The notes: generated from the sequence alone by a model not told the origin. A DNA stretch of 64,000 bases from Cepaea nemoralis (GCA_014155875.1 JACEFZ010012616.1:105001-169000); one strand, 5' to 3'; positions 11,462-22,098 are shown, numbered from the stretch's first letter. Made by a program: numbers and translations.

Positions 11462-12075
11462 TCATCCATCCATCATGTGCCATACCGGAAAGCGTGGGCG
11501 GTCATGACTCGCCATCTCATTCGATCACAAGAGTCGTGGATCAGCCATCCAGGTATTTACTTCTCGGTCTTCCCCTTGGTCTCTTCCCTTCGATCTTGCC
11601 AGTTGTCACCAAGTTCTCCAATTCATTTCTTTTCATAACATGCCCAAAACATTTTGACTGTCTACGTCTAATTTCTCTAATCAGTTTACGATTTTCATTT
11701 GTTTCCTGTAGTATTTGGTCATTGGTATTTCTGTCTGTCCATGGTATTCTTTGCATACTCCTCAGAAACCACATTTCTACCGCCATCAGATGTTTTTCAG
11801 CTTGATTGCTCATTGTCCAAGTTTCACATCCATACAAAAGTACAGGCTTTATGTAGCACCTCAACACTCTTTTCCTCGTTTCAATTGAAATCTTTTCATT
11901 GGTCAGTAAGTTTTTCATCTTGCTAAAGGCTACTTTCGCCATGGCTATTCTTGTTCTAATGTCTTTAAGGCATTTCCCATCAGATGTTATGACTGTTCCG
12001 AGATAATTGTACCGATTCACTTGTTGAAGAATATTCCCATTCACCAAGATAATATTTCCTAAAATTGATGTAAAC
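11462..12075 (-). pseudogene. LINE B reverse transcriptase C-terminal region
   Basis: Minus-strand frame encoding the region after the RT catalytic site of an endonuclease/reverse transcriptase LINE: VNRYNYLGTVITSDGKC, RVLRCYIKPVLLYGCETWT, AVEMWFLRSMQRIPWTDR, IRRRQSKCFGHVMKRNELE, TGKIEGKRPRGRPRSKYLDG. The last codons and 3' end follow at 11470-11540 in other frames; a (GGAT)-like tail lies near 11460-11475. Catalytic FADD and everything upstream are missing. Confidence 0.85.
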
Positions 12076-12182
12076 ATGATGGAGTAAGCAGTGCACAAGT
12101 TTCAAATTATACATTTAAAATTAGGTTTTAAAAAAAATGATAATATGAAAGATGAAAATACAAAACAAATATGGAATAGAAT

Positions 12183-12184
12183 AC

Positions 12185-12258
<74 letters not shown>
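12183..12258. repeat. (CAGA)n microsatellite
   Basis: About 19 CAGA units, followed after a short spacer by (GAAC)n at 12274-12300, the tail of an element T. Confidence 0.95.
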
Positions 12259-12269
12259 GGTACGGACGG

Positions 12270-12335
12270 ACTGAACGAACGAACGAACGAACGAACGAAC
12301 AAACTTTATTTTAAATGGGCATATGAGTGTGTGTG
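12270..12335 (-). mobile_element. Element T, 3' piece split by a LINE B insertion
   Basis: (GAAC)n then AAACTTTATTTTAAATGGGC, the diverged element T terminus. It breaks off where the neighbouring LINE B begins and resumes at 12684. Confidence 0.6.
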
Positions 12336-12682
12336 TCATTCCTGAGACGAATGTTGCGAATTTCTTGGACTGACAGAGTAACTAACGACGACTGCCTGAA
12401 ACAGGCTAATGAAACTAGAACATTATATACAACAATAAGACAGAGACAAACAGCTTTCCTCGGTCATGTGATGAGAAGAGAGGCATTGGAGAACATCGTA
12501 ACAACTGGAAAGATCGAGGGGAAGAGGAGGCAGAGGTAGACCAAGAGAAGTGATGCTGGATGGATTGAGACGGTGGCATGGAGGAATATCAGCAGCAGAG
12601 TTGATCCAGAAAACCAAAGACCGAGATCTATGGAGAGCCATGAACGCCTACGCCAGCCAGCACGGCACTTGATGATGATGAT
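12336..12682 (+). pseudogene. LINE B 3' end inserted in element T
   Basis: Plus-strand remnant: FLRRMLRISWTDRVTNDDC, IRQRQTAFLGHVMRREALE, TGKIEGKRRQR, then a frameshift into GRPREVMLDGLRRWHGG, LIQKTKDRDLWRAMNAYA and a stop. The tail is TGATGATGATGATG. Confidence 0.85.
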
Positions 12683-12683
12683 G

Positions 12684-12905
12684 AACAAATTGGGCACGCA
12701 GGCCCGTCTTACATTCGGCCCTTTCGATCACTCATCTTTCATTCATCAAATGTACATGTTACATTTACATAGGGGAAAAAAACATTGTCAAATGGATTGT
12801 GTAAGCATAAACAATGCATATTACGCATGATACATTCACATGGTAAATAAAAAAAAACATTGTCAAAAGAAAGTTGTAAACATAAACAGTGCATATTCTA
12901 ACGGC
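12684..12905 (-). mobile_element. Element T, continuation after LINE B
   Basis: Starts mid-element with ACAAATTGGGCACGCAGGCC, exactly where the piece at 12270-12335 stops. The inner ACATTGTCAAA...GTAAACATAAACA block is duplicated (about 12780-12825 and 12860-12900). Confidence 0.75.
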
Positions 12906-12939
12906 GGGTACGGGGTTCATTTCCTGCACGTCAGTTCTA

Positions 12940-12979
12940 TTTAAACGTTGACTTCACGCTGAGAAAGCAATGGCAAGCT
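12940..12979 (+). mobile_element. SINE core fragment, left of LINE insertion
   Basis: AACGTTGACTTCACGCTGAG and AAAGCAATGGCAAGCT match the shared SINE core. The element continues after the LINE at 13349. AATGGCAAGCT at 12969-12979 is the left target duplication. Confidence 0.7.
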
Positions 12980-13348
12980 TCTTCTTCTTCTTCTTCTTCT
13001 TCTTCTTCTTCTTCTTCTTCTTCTTCTTCTTCTTCTTCTTCTTCTTCTTCTTCTTCTTCTTCTTCTTCTTTTTCTTCTTCAGCGTTCCGAGCCATTGAGG
13101 TTCTTTGCTGCAGATACAATCCGTCTCCATTCGTCTCTCTGGTGGACCTTCTCTTGCCAGTCGTTGATTCCATGTGCTTCTAGGTCTGTATATGTATTAT
13201 CTCTCCACGTCTTCTTGGTCTACCTCAGGGTCTACAGTCATTTATTTCCTGAGTATAATCGAGTTTTGTTTCCCTATTATCTTCCATTCTTTCTATATGC
13301 CCCAGCCATTGCAGTCTATTAGCCTTCATGATACCAGTGATTAGCGGG
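12980..13348 (-). mobile_element. 5'-truncated LINE with (GAA)n tail and 11-bp target duplication
   Basis: A 369-bp insert flanked by AATGGCAAGCT on both sides (12969-12979, 13349-13359). Next to the left duplication is a ~100-bp CTT run, i.e. a (GAA)n tail on the minus strand. The minus strand then reads a LINE C-terminus: WRRIVSAAKNLNGSE-like residues, and further in GRPRRR and KNGRQ-type pieces. All features fit target-primed reverse transcription. Confidence 0.8.
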
Positions 13349-13437
13349 AATGGCAAGCTGCTGACTTGAATTTGCCTGTTAAATCACACCTGGGATTGGA
13401 ATGGATGGCAACTTCCTGCAAAGGACATGCAAAGTTA
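13349..13437 (+). mobile_element. SINE core and tail, right of LINE insertion
   Basis: Continues the interrupted SINE: AATGGCAAGCTGCTGACTTG, then ATGGCAACTTCCTGCAAAGG and ACATGCAAAG, the usual 3' end of the family. Confidence 0.65.
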
Positions 13438-13990
13438 TATATATGTGTGAGTGAGTGAGTATGTGTTTGTGAGTGAGTGAGTGATTGAGTGTGCATGTGT
13501 GTGTGAGTATGTGAGTGTGTGTGTTTATGTGTATGTGTGTGTGGGAGTAAGTACGTGTGTGTGTGAGTGAGTATGTGTCTGTGTGTTAGTGTGTGTGTGA
13601 GTGTGTGTGTGTGTGTGTGTATGAGTATGTTAGTGAATGCGTGCATGTGTCTGTGAGTATGTGTGAGTATATGAGTCTGTGTGTGCATGTATGGGTGAGT
13701 ATGTGTGTTTGAGTATGTGTCTGAGACTATGTGAGCGTGTGTGAGTGAGTATATGTTGTGTGAGTGAGTACGTGTGTGTGAGTGAATATGTATATGAGTA
13801 AGTATGTGTGTGTGATTATTTGTGTGTGAGTATGTTCGTGAGTATGTGTGTTAGTATATGTGTGAGTGAGTATGTTTATGTGTGTGTCCATGTGTGTGTG
13901 TGAGTATGTGAGTACGTGAGTGTGTTTGAAAGAGTATGTCTGTGTGTGAGTGAGTACGTGTGTGTGAATTTGTTACTGTGTAGTTGCCTG
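13438..13990. repeat. GT-rich cryptic repeat
   Basis: Imperfect mixtures of GTGTGT, GAGTGAGT and GTATGTGT units over ~550 bp. No regular period; strand asymmetric (G+T). Confidence 0.9.
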
Positions 13991-14470
13991 TGTGTGGTGC
14001 AGAGTTCGCAAATTTCTAGCAATCTGACCTGCCGACCACATGCTCGCACCTCACCCCCTCATGGAGGAGATTCATCTTAAATTGACTTGTGCTATCAGGC
14101 CAACCCAGCCCAAAACTGACGGCAAGATATGACACGGGAAATAAAGGCGGCTGCAGTGATAATGACCACATCGCCAATCTAGTGTAGATTCTTAATAAAA
14201 TTATGGACCGACACCATACACTCAGTAACCTTAAGGTGTAACAGAACCGTTGACTTTTACTGACAGGATGAAGAAGGCATACATGCGGAGAGTCATCTTC
14301 GCCCACTAGAGGGGTCACTCAAAGACAAGGGAAAGCTATCTGCACGGCAGATACTGTCGCCGAGGTGTAAGGTATTAAACATTCACATTTTCTAGGCCAG
14401 GACGTCGTATAAGATGGGGCGACCCGTTTACATCATAGTTCCCTTTCCCTCCCGGACAATTCCTAGAACG
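13991..14470. other. Unique-looking spacer
   Basis: No gene, SINE or LINE recognised between the GT-rich region and the 45-bp minisatellite. Confidence 0.45.
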
Positions 14471-14473
14471 TTT

Positions 14474-16575
14474 TGAAAATTGTCTGGTGACCATAGTCTG
14501 TGAGGCTGAGTCGCCACCAAAACATTGTCTGGGAGCCATAGTCTGTGAGGCTGAGTTGCCACCAGAACATTGTCTGGTAACCATAGTTTCTGAGGCTGAG
14601 TTGACTCTGGAACATTGTCTGGTAGCCATAGTCTGTGAGACTGAGTTGCCACCAGAACATTGTCTGGAGGCCATAGTCTGTGAGACTGAGTTGCCACCAG
14701 AACATTGTCTGGTAGCCATAGTCTGTGAGACTGAGTTGCCACCAGAACATTGTCTGGAGGCCATAGTCTGTGAGACTGAGTTGACTCCAGAACATTATCT
14801 GGTAGCCATAGTTTCTGAAGCTGAGTTGACTCCAGAACATTGTCTGGTAGTCATAGTTTCTGAGGCTGAGTTGACTCCAGAACATTGTCTGGTAGCCATA
14901 GTCTGTGAGACTGAGTTGCCACCAGAACATTGTCTGGAGGCCATAGTCTGTGAGACTGAGTTGACTCCAGAACATTATCTGGTAGCCATAGTTTCTGAAG
15001 CTGAGTTGACTCCAGAACATTGTCTGGTAGCCATAGTTTCTGAGGCTGAGTTGACTCCAGAACATTGTCTGGTAGTCATAGTTTCTGAGGCTGAGTTGAC
15101 TCCAGAACATTGTCTGGTAGCCATAGTCTGTGAGACTGAGTTGCCACCAGAACATTGTCTGGAGGCCATAGTCTGTGAGACTGAGTTGACTCCAGAACAT
15201 TATCTGGTAGCCATAGTTTCTGAAGCTGAGTTGACTCCAGAACATTGTCTGGTAGCCATAGTTTCTGAAGCTGAGTTGACTCCAGAACATTGTCTGGTAG
15301 CCATAGTCTGTGAGACTGAGTTTACTCCAGAACATTGTCTGGAGGCCATAGTCTGTGAGACTGAGTTGACTCCAGAACATTATCTGGTAGCCATAGTCTG
15401 TGAGACTGAGTTGCCACCAGAACATTGTCTGGAGGCCATAGTCTGTGAGACTGAGTTGCCACCAGAACATTGTCTGGAGGCCATAGTCTGTGAGACTGAG
15501 TTGACTCCAGAACATTATCTGGTAGCCATAGTTTCTGAAGCTGAGTTGACTCCAGAACATTGTCTGGTAGTCATAGTTTCTGAGGCTGAGTTGACTCCAG
15601 AACATTGTCTGGTAGCCATAGTTTCTGAGGCTGAGTTGACTCCAGAACATTGTCTGGTAGCCATAGTTTCTGAGGCTGAGTTGACTCCAGAACATTGTCT
15701 GGTAACCATAGTTTCTGAGGCTGAGTTGACTCCAGAACATTGTCTGGTAGCCATAGTCTGTGAGACTGAGTTGCCACCAGAACATTGTCTGGAGGCCATA
15801 GTCTGTGAGACTGAGTTGCCACCAGAACATTGTCTGGTAGCCATAGTCTGTGAGACTGAGTTGCCACCAGAACATTGTCTGGAGGCCATAGTCTGTGAGA
15901 CTGAGTTGACTCCAGAACATTATCTGGTAGCCATAGTTTCTGAAGCTGAGTTGACTCCAGAACATTGTCTGGTAGTCATAGTTTCTGAGGCTGAGTTGAC
16001 TCCAGAACATTGTCTGGTAGCCATAGTTTCTGAGGCTGAGTTGACTCCAGAACAATGTCTGGTAGCCATAGTTTCTGAGGCTGAGTTGACTCCAGAACAT
16101 TGTCTGGTAGCCATAGTTTTCTGAGGCTGAGTTGACTCCAGAACAATGTCTGGTAGCCATAGTTTCTGAGGCTGAGTTGACTCCAGAAACATTGTCTGGT
16201 AGCCATAGTTTCTGAGGCTGAGTTGACTCCAGAACATTTTCTGGTAGCCATAGTTTCTGAGGCTGAGTTGACTCCAGAACATTGTCTGGTAGCCATAGTT
16301 TCTGAGGCTGAGTTGACTCCAGAACATTGTCTGGTAGCCATAGTTTCTGAGGCTGAGTTGACTCCAGAACAATGTCTGGTAGCCATAGTTTCTGAGGCTG
16401 AGTTGACTCCAGAACATTGTCTGGTAGCCATAGTTTCTGAGGCTGAGTTGACTCCAGAACATTTTCTGGTAGCCATAGTTTATGAGGCTGAGTTGACTCC
16501 AGAACATTGTCTGGTAGCCATAGTTTATGAGGCTGAGTTGACTCCAGAACATTGTCTGGTAGCCATAGTGTCTAA
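14474..16575. repeat. 45-bp minisatellite, ~46 copies
   Basis: Tandem array with a strict 45-bp period; units carry CATAGTTTCTGAGGCTGAG or CATAGTCTGTGAGACTGAG followed by a variable TTGACTCCAG/TTGCCACCAG segment. At least two unit classes alternate in repeated blocks, a higher-order pattern. Because 45 is divisible by three and the unit lacks stops in one plus and all three minus frames, open frames of 545 codons (plus, IVSEAELTPEHCLVA unit) and 565 codons (minus, GYQTMFWSQLSLRNY unit) result. Single-base insertions near 16119 and 16187 shift all frames. I see no flanking coding sequence, so these frames are most likely incidental. Confidence 0.95.
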
Positions 16576-17015
16576 AATGAGTTGCCTCCAGAACTGTACT
16601 GGCTGCAAAAAACCAGTCTTCCGGTGCTGTAGACAAACCTAGACCACTGCGTCTTAGCTAACCAAAGACAAACATAGCTTTAGAAGTGTGTTTTAGAAGT
16701 ACTACAGTTGTTTGAAAACAAAAAAAAGTAGAGAGTACGTATACCGGGACTGTGTGCTCACAGAGGATGGACGGCTTGGGTAAAAAAAACAACCTGATAG
16801 ACGCTTTATTCGTCACATCACTGTGTTTCCAACGCCAGGCAGAAACACAGAGAGGTAAAATCACATCATGTGAGATGAGATGCATAAGAAACGGAACTGG
16901 AAAAACAAGTGGAGTTAGAGAGACAAATGAGAAGCTAAGAAACAGTTTGGGAATAACACCGATTAATTTTTAGAGCACGAAAGAATTAACTGATAGGACA
17001 CTTATCTTTGACAAT
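16576..17015. other. Spacer after minisatellite
   Basis: No recognised gene. It runs up to the target duplication of the hAT MITE. Confidence 0.45.
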
Positions 17016-17023
17016 GTCTAGAC

Positions 17024-17043
17024 CAGTGGTTGGTTCTCAACCG

Positions 17044-17084
<41 letters not shown>

Positions 17085-17415
17085 AGGGAATTTTAGGGTT
17101 TCCCTGGGGGAATGAAGATTATTTCAAGATCACGATAATACAAGAAACAATTACTTGATATTGTTTTTCCCTCCATTTTTATGGCTCTGTACTTCCGCCC
17201 TTCTGAAATTCGTTTTATAACGTAAGTAAACCTACAAATCACGTTTTATGTAGACGTCTAGACTTGCTCTAGTATGTGTTATTAAATTTAGCTACCATTT
17301 TTACATATACTGTGCAGGGATTTGGGGAATTTATAGGCAGGAATTACAAAAGGCGAATGAAGTTCTAAACATATGGTGATGGGTTGCATGGGCCGAAAAA
17401 GGTTGAGAACCACTA
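17024..17415. mobile_element. hAT-type MITE copy 1, with 38-nt G run
   Basis: 392-bp non-autonomous element. The ends read CAGTGGTTGGTTCTCAACC and GGTTGAGAACCACTA, inverted repeats typical of hAT elements. It is flanked by an exact 8-bp duplication GTCTAGAC (17016-17023 and 17416-17423). No coding sequence. A pure run of 38 G lies at 17046-17083. Copy 2 is at 40668-41060. Confidence 0.92.
17046..17083 (+). repeat. Poly(G) tract, 38 nt
   Basis: Uninterrupted G run inside hAT MITE copy 1, just inside the left terminal repeat. Long G runs can form G-quadruplexes and are also error-prone in sequencing, so the length is approximate in the real genome. Confidence 0.9.
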
Positions 17416-17549
17416 GTCTAGACCATTGATTAAAGTTGACAGCGACAGATAATTGCGATCTAGTTATGTACTGATTGCAAATGCTAACAAAAGTTGATTC
17501 TCACGCGTGAAACAACTATAAGAACCGATTTACAACCTATCTGAGTTTC

Positions 17550-18180
17550 ATATACATTCATCATGTGCCATGCCGATAAGCGTAGGCGAACATAATTCGT
17601 CATGTCATGTCGATCACCAGAGTCGTGGATCAGTTCAGTGTTCTTGTCTCGACCATACCACGTGGCTAAGCCATCCATGTATTTACTTCTCTGCCTTCCC
17701 CTTGTTCTCTTCCCTTTGATGTGGCCAGTTGTGATCAAGTTCTCCAATTTATTTCTAGTCAAAAAATGTTGACTGTCTGCGTCTAATTTCTCTAATCAGT
17801 GTAGGATTTTCATTGGTTTCTTGTAGGACTTGGTCATTAGTTTTCCTGTCTGTCAATGGTATTAATTGTATTTTCCTCAGAAACCACATTTCCAATGCCA
17901 TCAGATGTTGCTCGGCTTGTCTGCTCATTGTCCACGCTTCGCATCCATACAAAAGTATAGGTTCTATGCAGCACCACGATTCTCTTTTTCTCGTTTCAAT
18001 TGACATCTTTTTATTGGTCAGTATGTTTTTAATTTTGCAAAAGGCTAACTTCGCCTTGGCGATTCTTGTTCTAATGTCTTCAAAGCAGCTCCTATCAGAT
18101 GTTATGACATGTTCCGAGATAAATATACCATTCACTTGATTAAGAATATTCCCATTTACTTGTATCTTACAATGTGGTAT
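17550..18180 (-). pseudogene. LINE B reverse transcriptase C-terminal region
   Basis: Minus-strand remnant parallel to 11462-12075: DIRTRIAKAKLAFCKIKN, EPILLYGCEAWTMSRQ, ALEMWFLRKIQLIPLTDR, LIREIRRRQSTFFD, then a frameshift and short deletion near 17755-17765, and NKLENLITTGHIKGKRTRGR plus a degenerate C-terminus. Tail near 17550 is CATTCATCATG. Confidence 0.85.
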
Positions 18181-18195
18181 TTCCTTCTTCCTAGT

Positions 18196-18298
18196 TTCGT
18201 CAGTACGTTTTCCTTCTCGTTTTTATGAAAGTGTGTTCAGTACGTGGCAGTAAGGGTGGGCACAGATTAGAACAAATAGACAGATAGACTAATAGATT
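18196..18298. repeat. Dispersed ~100-bp repeat, copy 1
   Basis: CAGTACGTTTTCCTTC, TATGAAAGTGTGTTCAG, GGCAGTAAGGGTGGGCACAG and an ACAGATAGACTAATAGA end match 20128-20228 closely. Class unknown; lies directly 5' of a SINE. Confidence 0.7.
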
Positions 18299-18304
18299 TT
18301 CATA

Positions 18305-18575
18305 TGCAGCAGCAATCTTAAGGAGTTTATTGGCGCCCAACGGTGCTATGGCGCACGTGTTGCGAATGCGATTTGCATCCGGCATACAGCGTTCGAAACA
18401 CAGCTGCAGGTGGTGTGGAAGCAGACCGTCTTGCGCTGATTTAAAAAATGATATGAGCGTCGGTCGATCAGAAAGCAATGGCAAACTACTGAACGTACTT
18501 TTGCGTTGAAAATCACAGACTGCCAAAACTTTTGAGGTTGACTGCGACGTTGCTTCCTGCAACAGGACAAACAAC
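18305..18575 (+). mobile_element. SINE1, tRNA-derived
   Basis: Head with B-box-like AGCGTTCGAAACACAGCTG at ~18389, then the shared core GATCAGAAAGCAATGGCAAA and CTACTGAACGTA, and 3' end TTGACTGCGACG...CCTGCAACAGGAC. The A box is degraded. The same layout recurs in at least six other places. Confidence 0.8.
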
Positions 18576-18589
18576 TAACTTTTCTGAAC

Positions 18590-19860
18590 CTCGGTGGACT
18601 AGCCCCAACGCTCCCGCGGCTCCCGCATACATACAGAAACTAGCCTCAAGGCTCCCGCAGCTCCCGCCTACATACAGAAAATAGCCCTAACGCTACCGAG
18701 GCTCCCGCAATCAATCAATCAATCATGTGCCATGCCGGGAAGCGTGGGCGGTCATGACTCGCCATTTCACTCGATCACCAGTGTCGTGGATCAGCTCAGT
18801 GTTCCTGTCTCGTCCATGCCATGTGGCCAAGCCATCCAGGTATTTTCCTCTCGCATACATACAGAAAATAGCCCTAACGCTACCGCGGCTCCCGCATACA
18901 TACAGAAACTAGCCCTAACGCTCCCGCGGCTCCCGCATACATACAAAAAATAGCCCTAACGCTACCGCGGCTCCCGCATACATACAGAAAATAGCCTTAA
19001 CGCTACCGCGGCTCCCGCATACATACAGAAAATAGCCCTAACGCTACCGCGGCTCCCGCATACATACAGAAAATAGCCCTAACGCTACCGCGGCTCCCGC
19101 ATACATACAGAATATAGCCCTAACGCTACCGCGGCTCCCGCATACATACAGAAAATAGCCCTAACGCTACCGCGGCTCCCGCATACATACAGAAAATAGC
19201 CCTAACGCTACCGCGGCTCCCGCATACATACAGAAAATAGCCCTAACGCTACCGCGGCTCCCGCATACTTACAGAAAATAGCCCTAACGCTACCGCGGCT
19301 CCCGCATACATACAGAAAATAGCCCTAACGCTACCGCGGCTCCCGCATACATACAGAAAATAGCCCTAACGCTACCGCGGCTCCCGTATACATACAGAAA
19401 ATAGCCCTAACGCTACCGCGGCTCCCGCATACATACAGAAAATAGCCCTAACGCTACCGCGGCTCCCGCATACATACACAAAATAGCCCTAACGCTATCG
19501 CGGCTCCCGCATACATAGAGAAAATAGCCCTAACGCTACCGCGGCTCCCGCTTACATACAGAAAATAGCCCTAACGCTCCCGCGGCTCCCGCATACATAC
19601 TGAAACTAGCCACCACACCCCCTCGGCTCCCCACACATAAAGAAACTAGCCACAACGCTCGCTGGGCTCCCCACTTATACAGAAACTAGCCACGACGCTC
19701 CCTCGACTCCCCACACATACAGAAGCTAGCCATGACGCTCCCTCGGCTCCGCACACATAAAGAAACTAGCTCCCTCGGCTCCGCATACAGAAACTAGACC
19801 CTGTATGCAAATACAAACTAGCCTCGGCTCTCCCGCGGTCTCACATACATACAGAAACTT
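18590..19860. repeat. 41-bp minisatellite
   Basis: Units of the form AATAGCCCTAACGCTACCGC plus GGCTCCCGCATACATACAGA, ~18 nearly identical copies at 18850-19600, with diverged copies on both sides (18590-18708 and 19600-19860). 41 bp is not a multiple of three. GC-rich relative to the surroundings. Confidence 0.95.
18709..18846 (-). mobile_element. LINE B 3' end inserted in the 41-bp array
   Basis: (AATC)n at 18709-18725 followed by ATGTGCCATGCCGGGAAGCG and GTCGTGGATCAGCTCAGTGT, the LINE B 3' end on the minus strand. Array sequence on either side meets at CTCCCGC (left) and CTCTCGC (right), a likely 7-bp duplication with one mismatch. Confidence 0.8.
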
Positions 19861-20127
19861 ATTGACAAAAACTAAACAAGAATATGACAGATTTACTGCA
19901 CCGTTAAATCATGTGACCTGTTTCGCTGCTTCTTTGACTGGGTCGATTCTACTTCTGTGGTCTTTGGAGACTTGTAATTTGTTTTCCTGTTTTAGATTAC
20001 AGCCATCTATCCGTTTTGACTGAAATTATACTGAGCTGGATATAGCCACCTTGGGTTATTTTGAGACTCGATTCTGACATATTCTCAGCATCAACTGAAT
20101 TGCTTCTTTCACGGTCGGGTCTTGCAT

Positions 20128-20228
20128 CAGTACGTTTTCCTTCCCGTTTTTGTGAAAGTGTATTCAGGATGTAGCAGTAAGGGTGGGCACAGATGTGAAG
20201 AAATAAACAGATAAACTGATAGATTATG
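20128..20228. repeat. Dispersed ~100-bp repeat, copy 2
   Basis: Same as 18196-18298: CAGTACGTTTTCCTTCCCG, AAAGTGTATTCAGGATGTAG, GGGTGGGCACAGATGTG. Confidence 0.7.
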
Positions 20229-20480
20229 GATAGACAGAAACACTGAGGGACAAGCAGACATATGGGTTTACAAGTAGGGATATACATTACAACTAGACAG
20301 AAAGACAGGTTAATCGAAAGATAAAAAGACAAATAGGTTGATAGGTTGGTAGGTATGGAGGGCGGTAGGGAGGTAGGTCGGTAAGTGGGTGAGTGGGTGT
20401 GTGGATGGATGAATGGGTGGATGGATGGACGGACGGACACAAAGGCAAACAGACAGACAGGCATATAGATAGATTGCCAA
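20229..20480. repeat. AGACAG/GGTAGG cryptic repeat
   Basis: Imperfect ACAGATAGAC, GGTAGGTxGG and GGATGGATGG units. Contains several short shadow frames only. Confidence 0.7.
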
Positions 20481-20871
20481 GCACACAGACGAGAAAGTGT
20501 GTGTCAGCAGAAATGTCATGTTTTCATAACGAAAAAAGAATGAACAAACATGTTATTCAAACAAATGACTGGAAACGATCAATCAAGGCCCCCTGAACTA
20601 AACTGCAGTGAATCAATTGTTAACAGTTACTTCTATTAAAGAATGCCATGAATATTTCAATGAAAATACCCTTTGCTGATCATTGTTCGTGCATTTATTT
20701 TCATATGGCGCTGTCTTATCTTGTTTGCCCACACGGGACACAGTTACAGGATGTGAGAGAAGTGGGGGAGAGAGAGACCAAAAAGGCAATGTGGTGAATG
20801 AATGAACAAGTGGTGATCAGACTCCAGAAAACGAGGAGTTTAAATCGATATCTGCTAACAGCGAATGGGTG

Positions 20872-20873
<2 letters not shown>

Positions 20874-20938
<65 letters not shown>
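20874..20938. repeat. (GA)n microsatellite
   Basis: GA run that ends directly at AACTTTATTGTCAAAGGG, so on the minus strand it is the (TC)n tail of an element T. Confidence 0.96.
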
Positions 20939-20940
<2 letters not shown>

Positions 20941-21090
20941 TTTATTGTCAAAGGGTTAAGAATTGGGCACTCAGGTTCGTCTGACACTCTGTTCTTGTAT
21001 ATGTCTGCTCTTATGCATTATTTCTGTGATAGAACGCTTGTGAAGCAGACGTATACAAGAACGACATAAACATAAACAATATATTCATTA
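20938..21090 (-). mobile_element. Element T copy with (TC)n tail
   Basis: AACTTTATTGTCAAAGGGTT, AATTGGGCACTCAGGTTCGT and an inner ACATAAACATAAACAATATA. Middle part diverged. Confidence 0.7.
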
Positions 21091-21105
21091 TAACCACGTG
21101 GAAAA

Positions 21106-21107
<2 letters not shown>

Positions 21108-21166
<59 letters not shown>

Positions 21167-21168
21167 CA
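21108..21168. repeat. (CTAT)n microsatellite
   Basis: About 15 tetranucleotide units, just beyond the inner end of an element T copy. Confidence 0.95.
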
Positions 21169-21169
21169 C

Positions 21170-21850
21170 CCGACCGCCCGTTTGTCTGTCTATCTATACA
21201 ACTCTTCATTCATCGTCTGTCACCGCTCCACATTTCCCCCTTAAAAACACTACCATTGACTCCAGCTCCGAACACAGCATTTTGACTGCAAAAGGAACAA
21301 GCACAACAACACTGAACACAATGAAGTGAGGTCAAAACATCTTCTCTGTGAATGCATGTACACACGCCAGGCGTTGCCACAGAGCAATCAATACCAGGAA
21401 TACGGACATTTGCGTAATCCCATTTCTACAATGACGTCAGTAGTGTTGTTTTCCTATTTTGAGACTGTTTTGGAACCAGCGATTTGAGCGTTGAAATCAA
21501 TTTGCCGTCGGGGGCGGTTTGTCGTGTGTCTATTTTGAGCATCGGGGATTAATTACCACAAAGGTCAGCCTAATAAAGCTATTTTTCTCTGTATTGCTAC
21601 AAAGTTCAAAGTCATAAAGCTGTTTTATCCGAGCATTGTTGGCCAGAAGAAAATCGTTTTTTTATTTTATTTTATTTTAGGGATTAGGGAGTGTTTATAT
21701 TTTACACCAGGGATATTCCCAAAGGGAATTGAATTATCTACAAGGAGTATTGCCATCTTGGCCTAAGCCAGCCAGTCCGGATGTTATGTGCTGGACCAGA
21801 AACTGGCTAGATTCTATAAGGTCATAGATCCCCGTAGATGTGAAGTTCCA
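21170..21850. other. No gene recognised
   Basis: Unique-looking, mixed composition; a T-rich TTTTATTTTA run near 21660. No SINE, LINE or coding match found. Confidence 0.45.
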
Positions 21851-22092
21851 GTACCTCTCCCTCTCTCCCCTACTATCACCTGCATCTCTCACTCTTACCC
21901 GTGTCTCTAAATCTTACCTGCATCTCTCACTCTTACCTCCACCTCTCACTCTGGTAGATTACTTATGGACAGAAGGGAGGTAGTCGTGCGCCTGTGGGAT
22001 CAGGTAGAGAAGGTGAGAGGACCCGTATGTGGAAAGGATGAGATTGCGAGATATTGGCATGGGTTCTAGTAGAATCTCAAAACTGTCACCTG

Positions 22093-22098
<6 letters not shown>

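Noticed and set aside
14463..16160. 565- and 545-codon open frames over the 45-bp array as genes
   Set aside because: They exist on both strands, come from a period divisible by three, have no flanking exons or start context, and end at single-base insertions while the DNA repeat continues.
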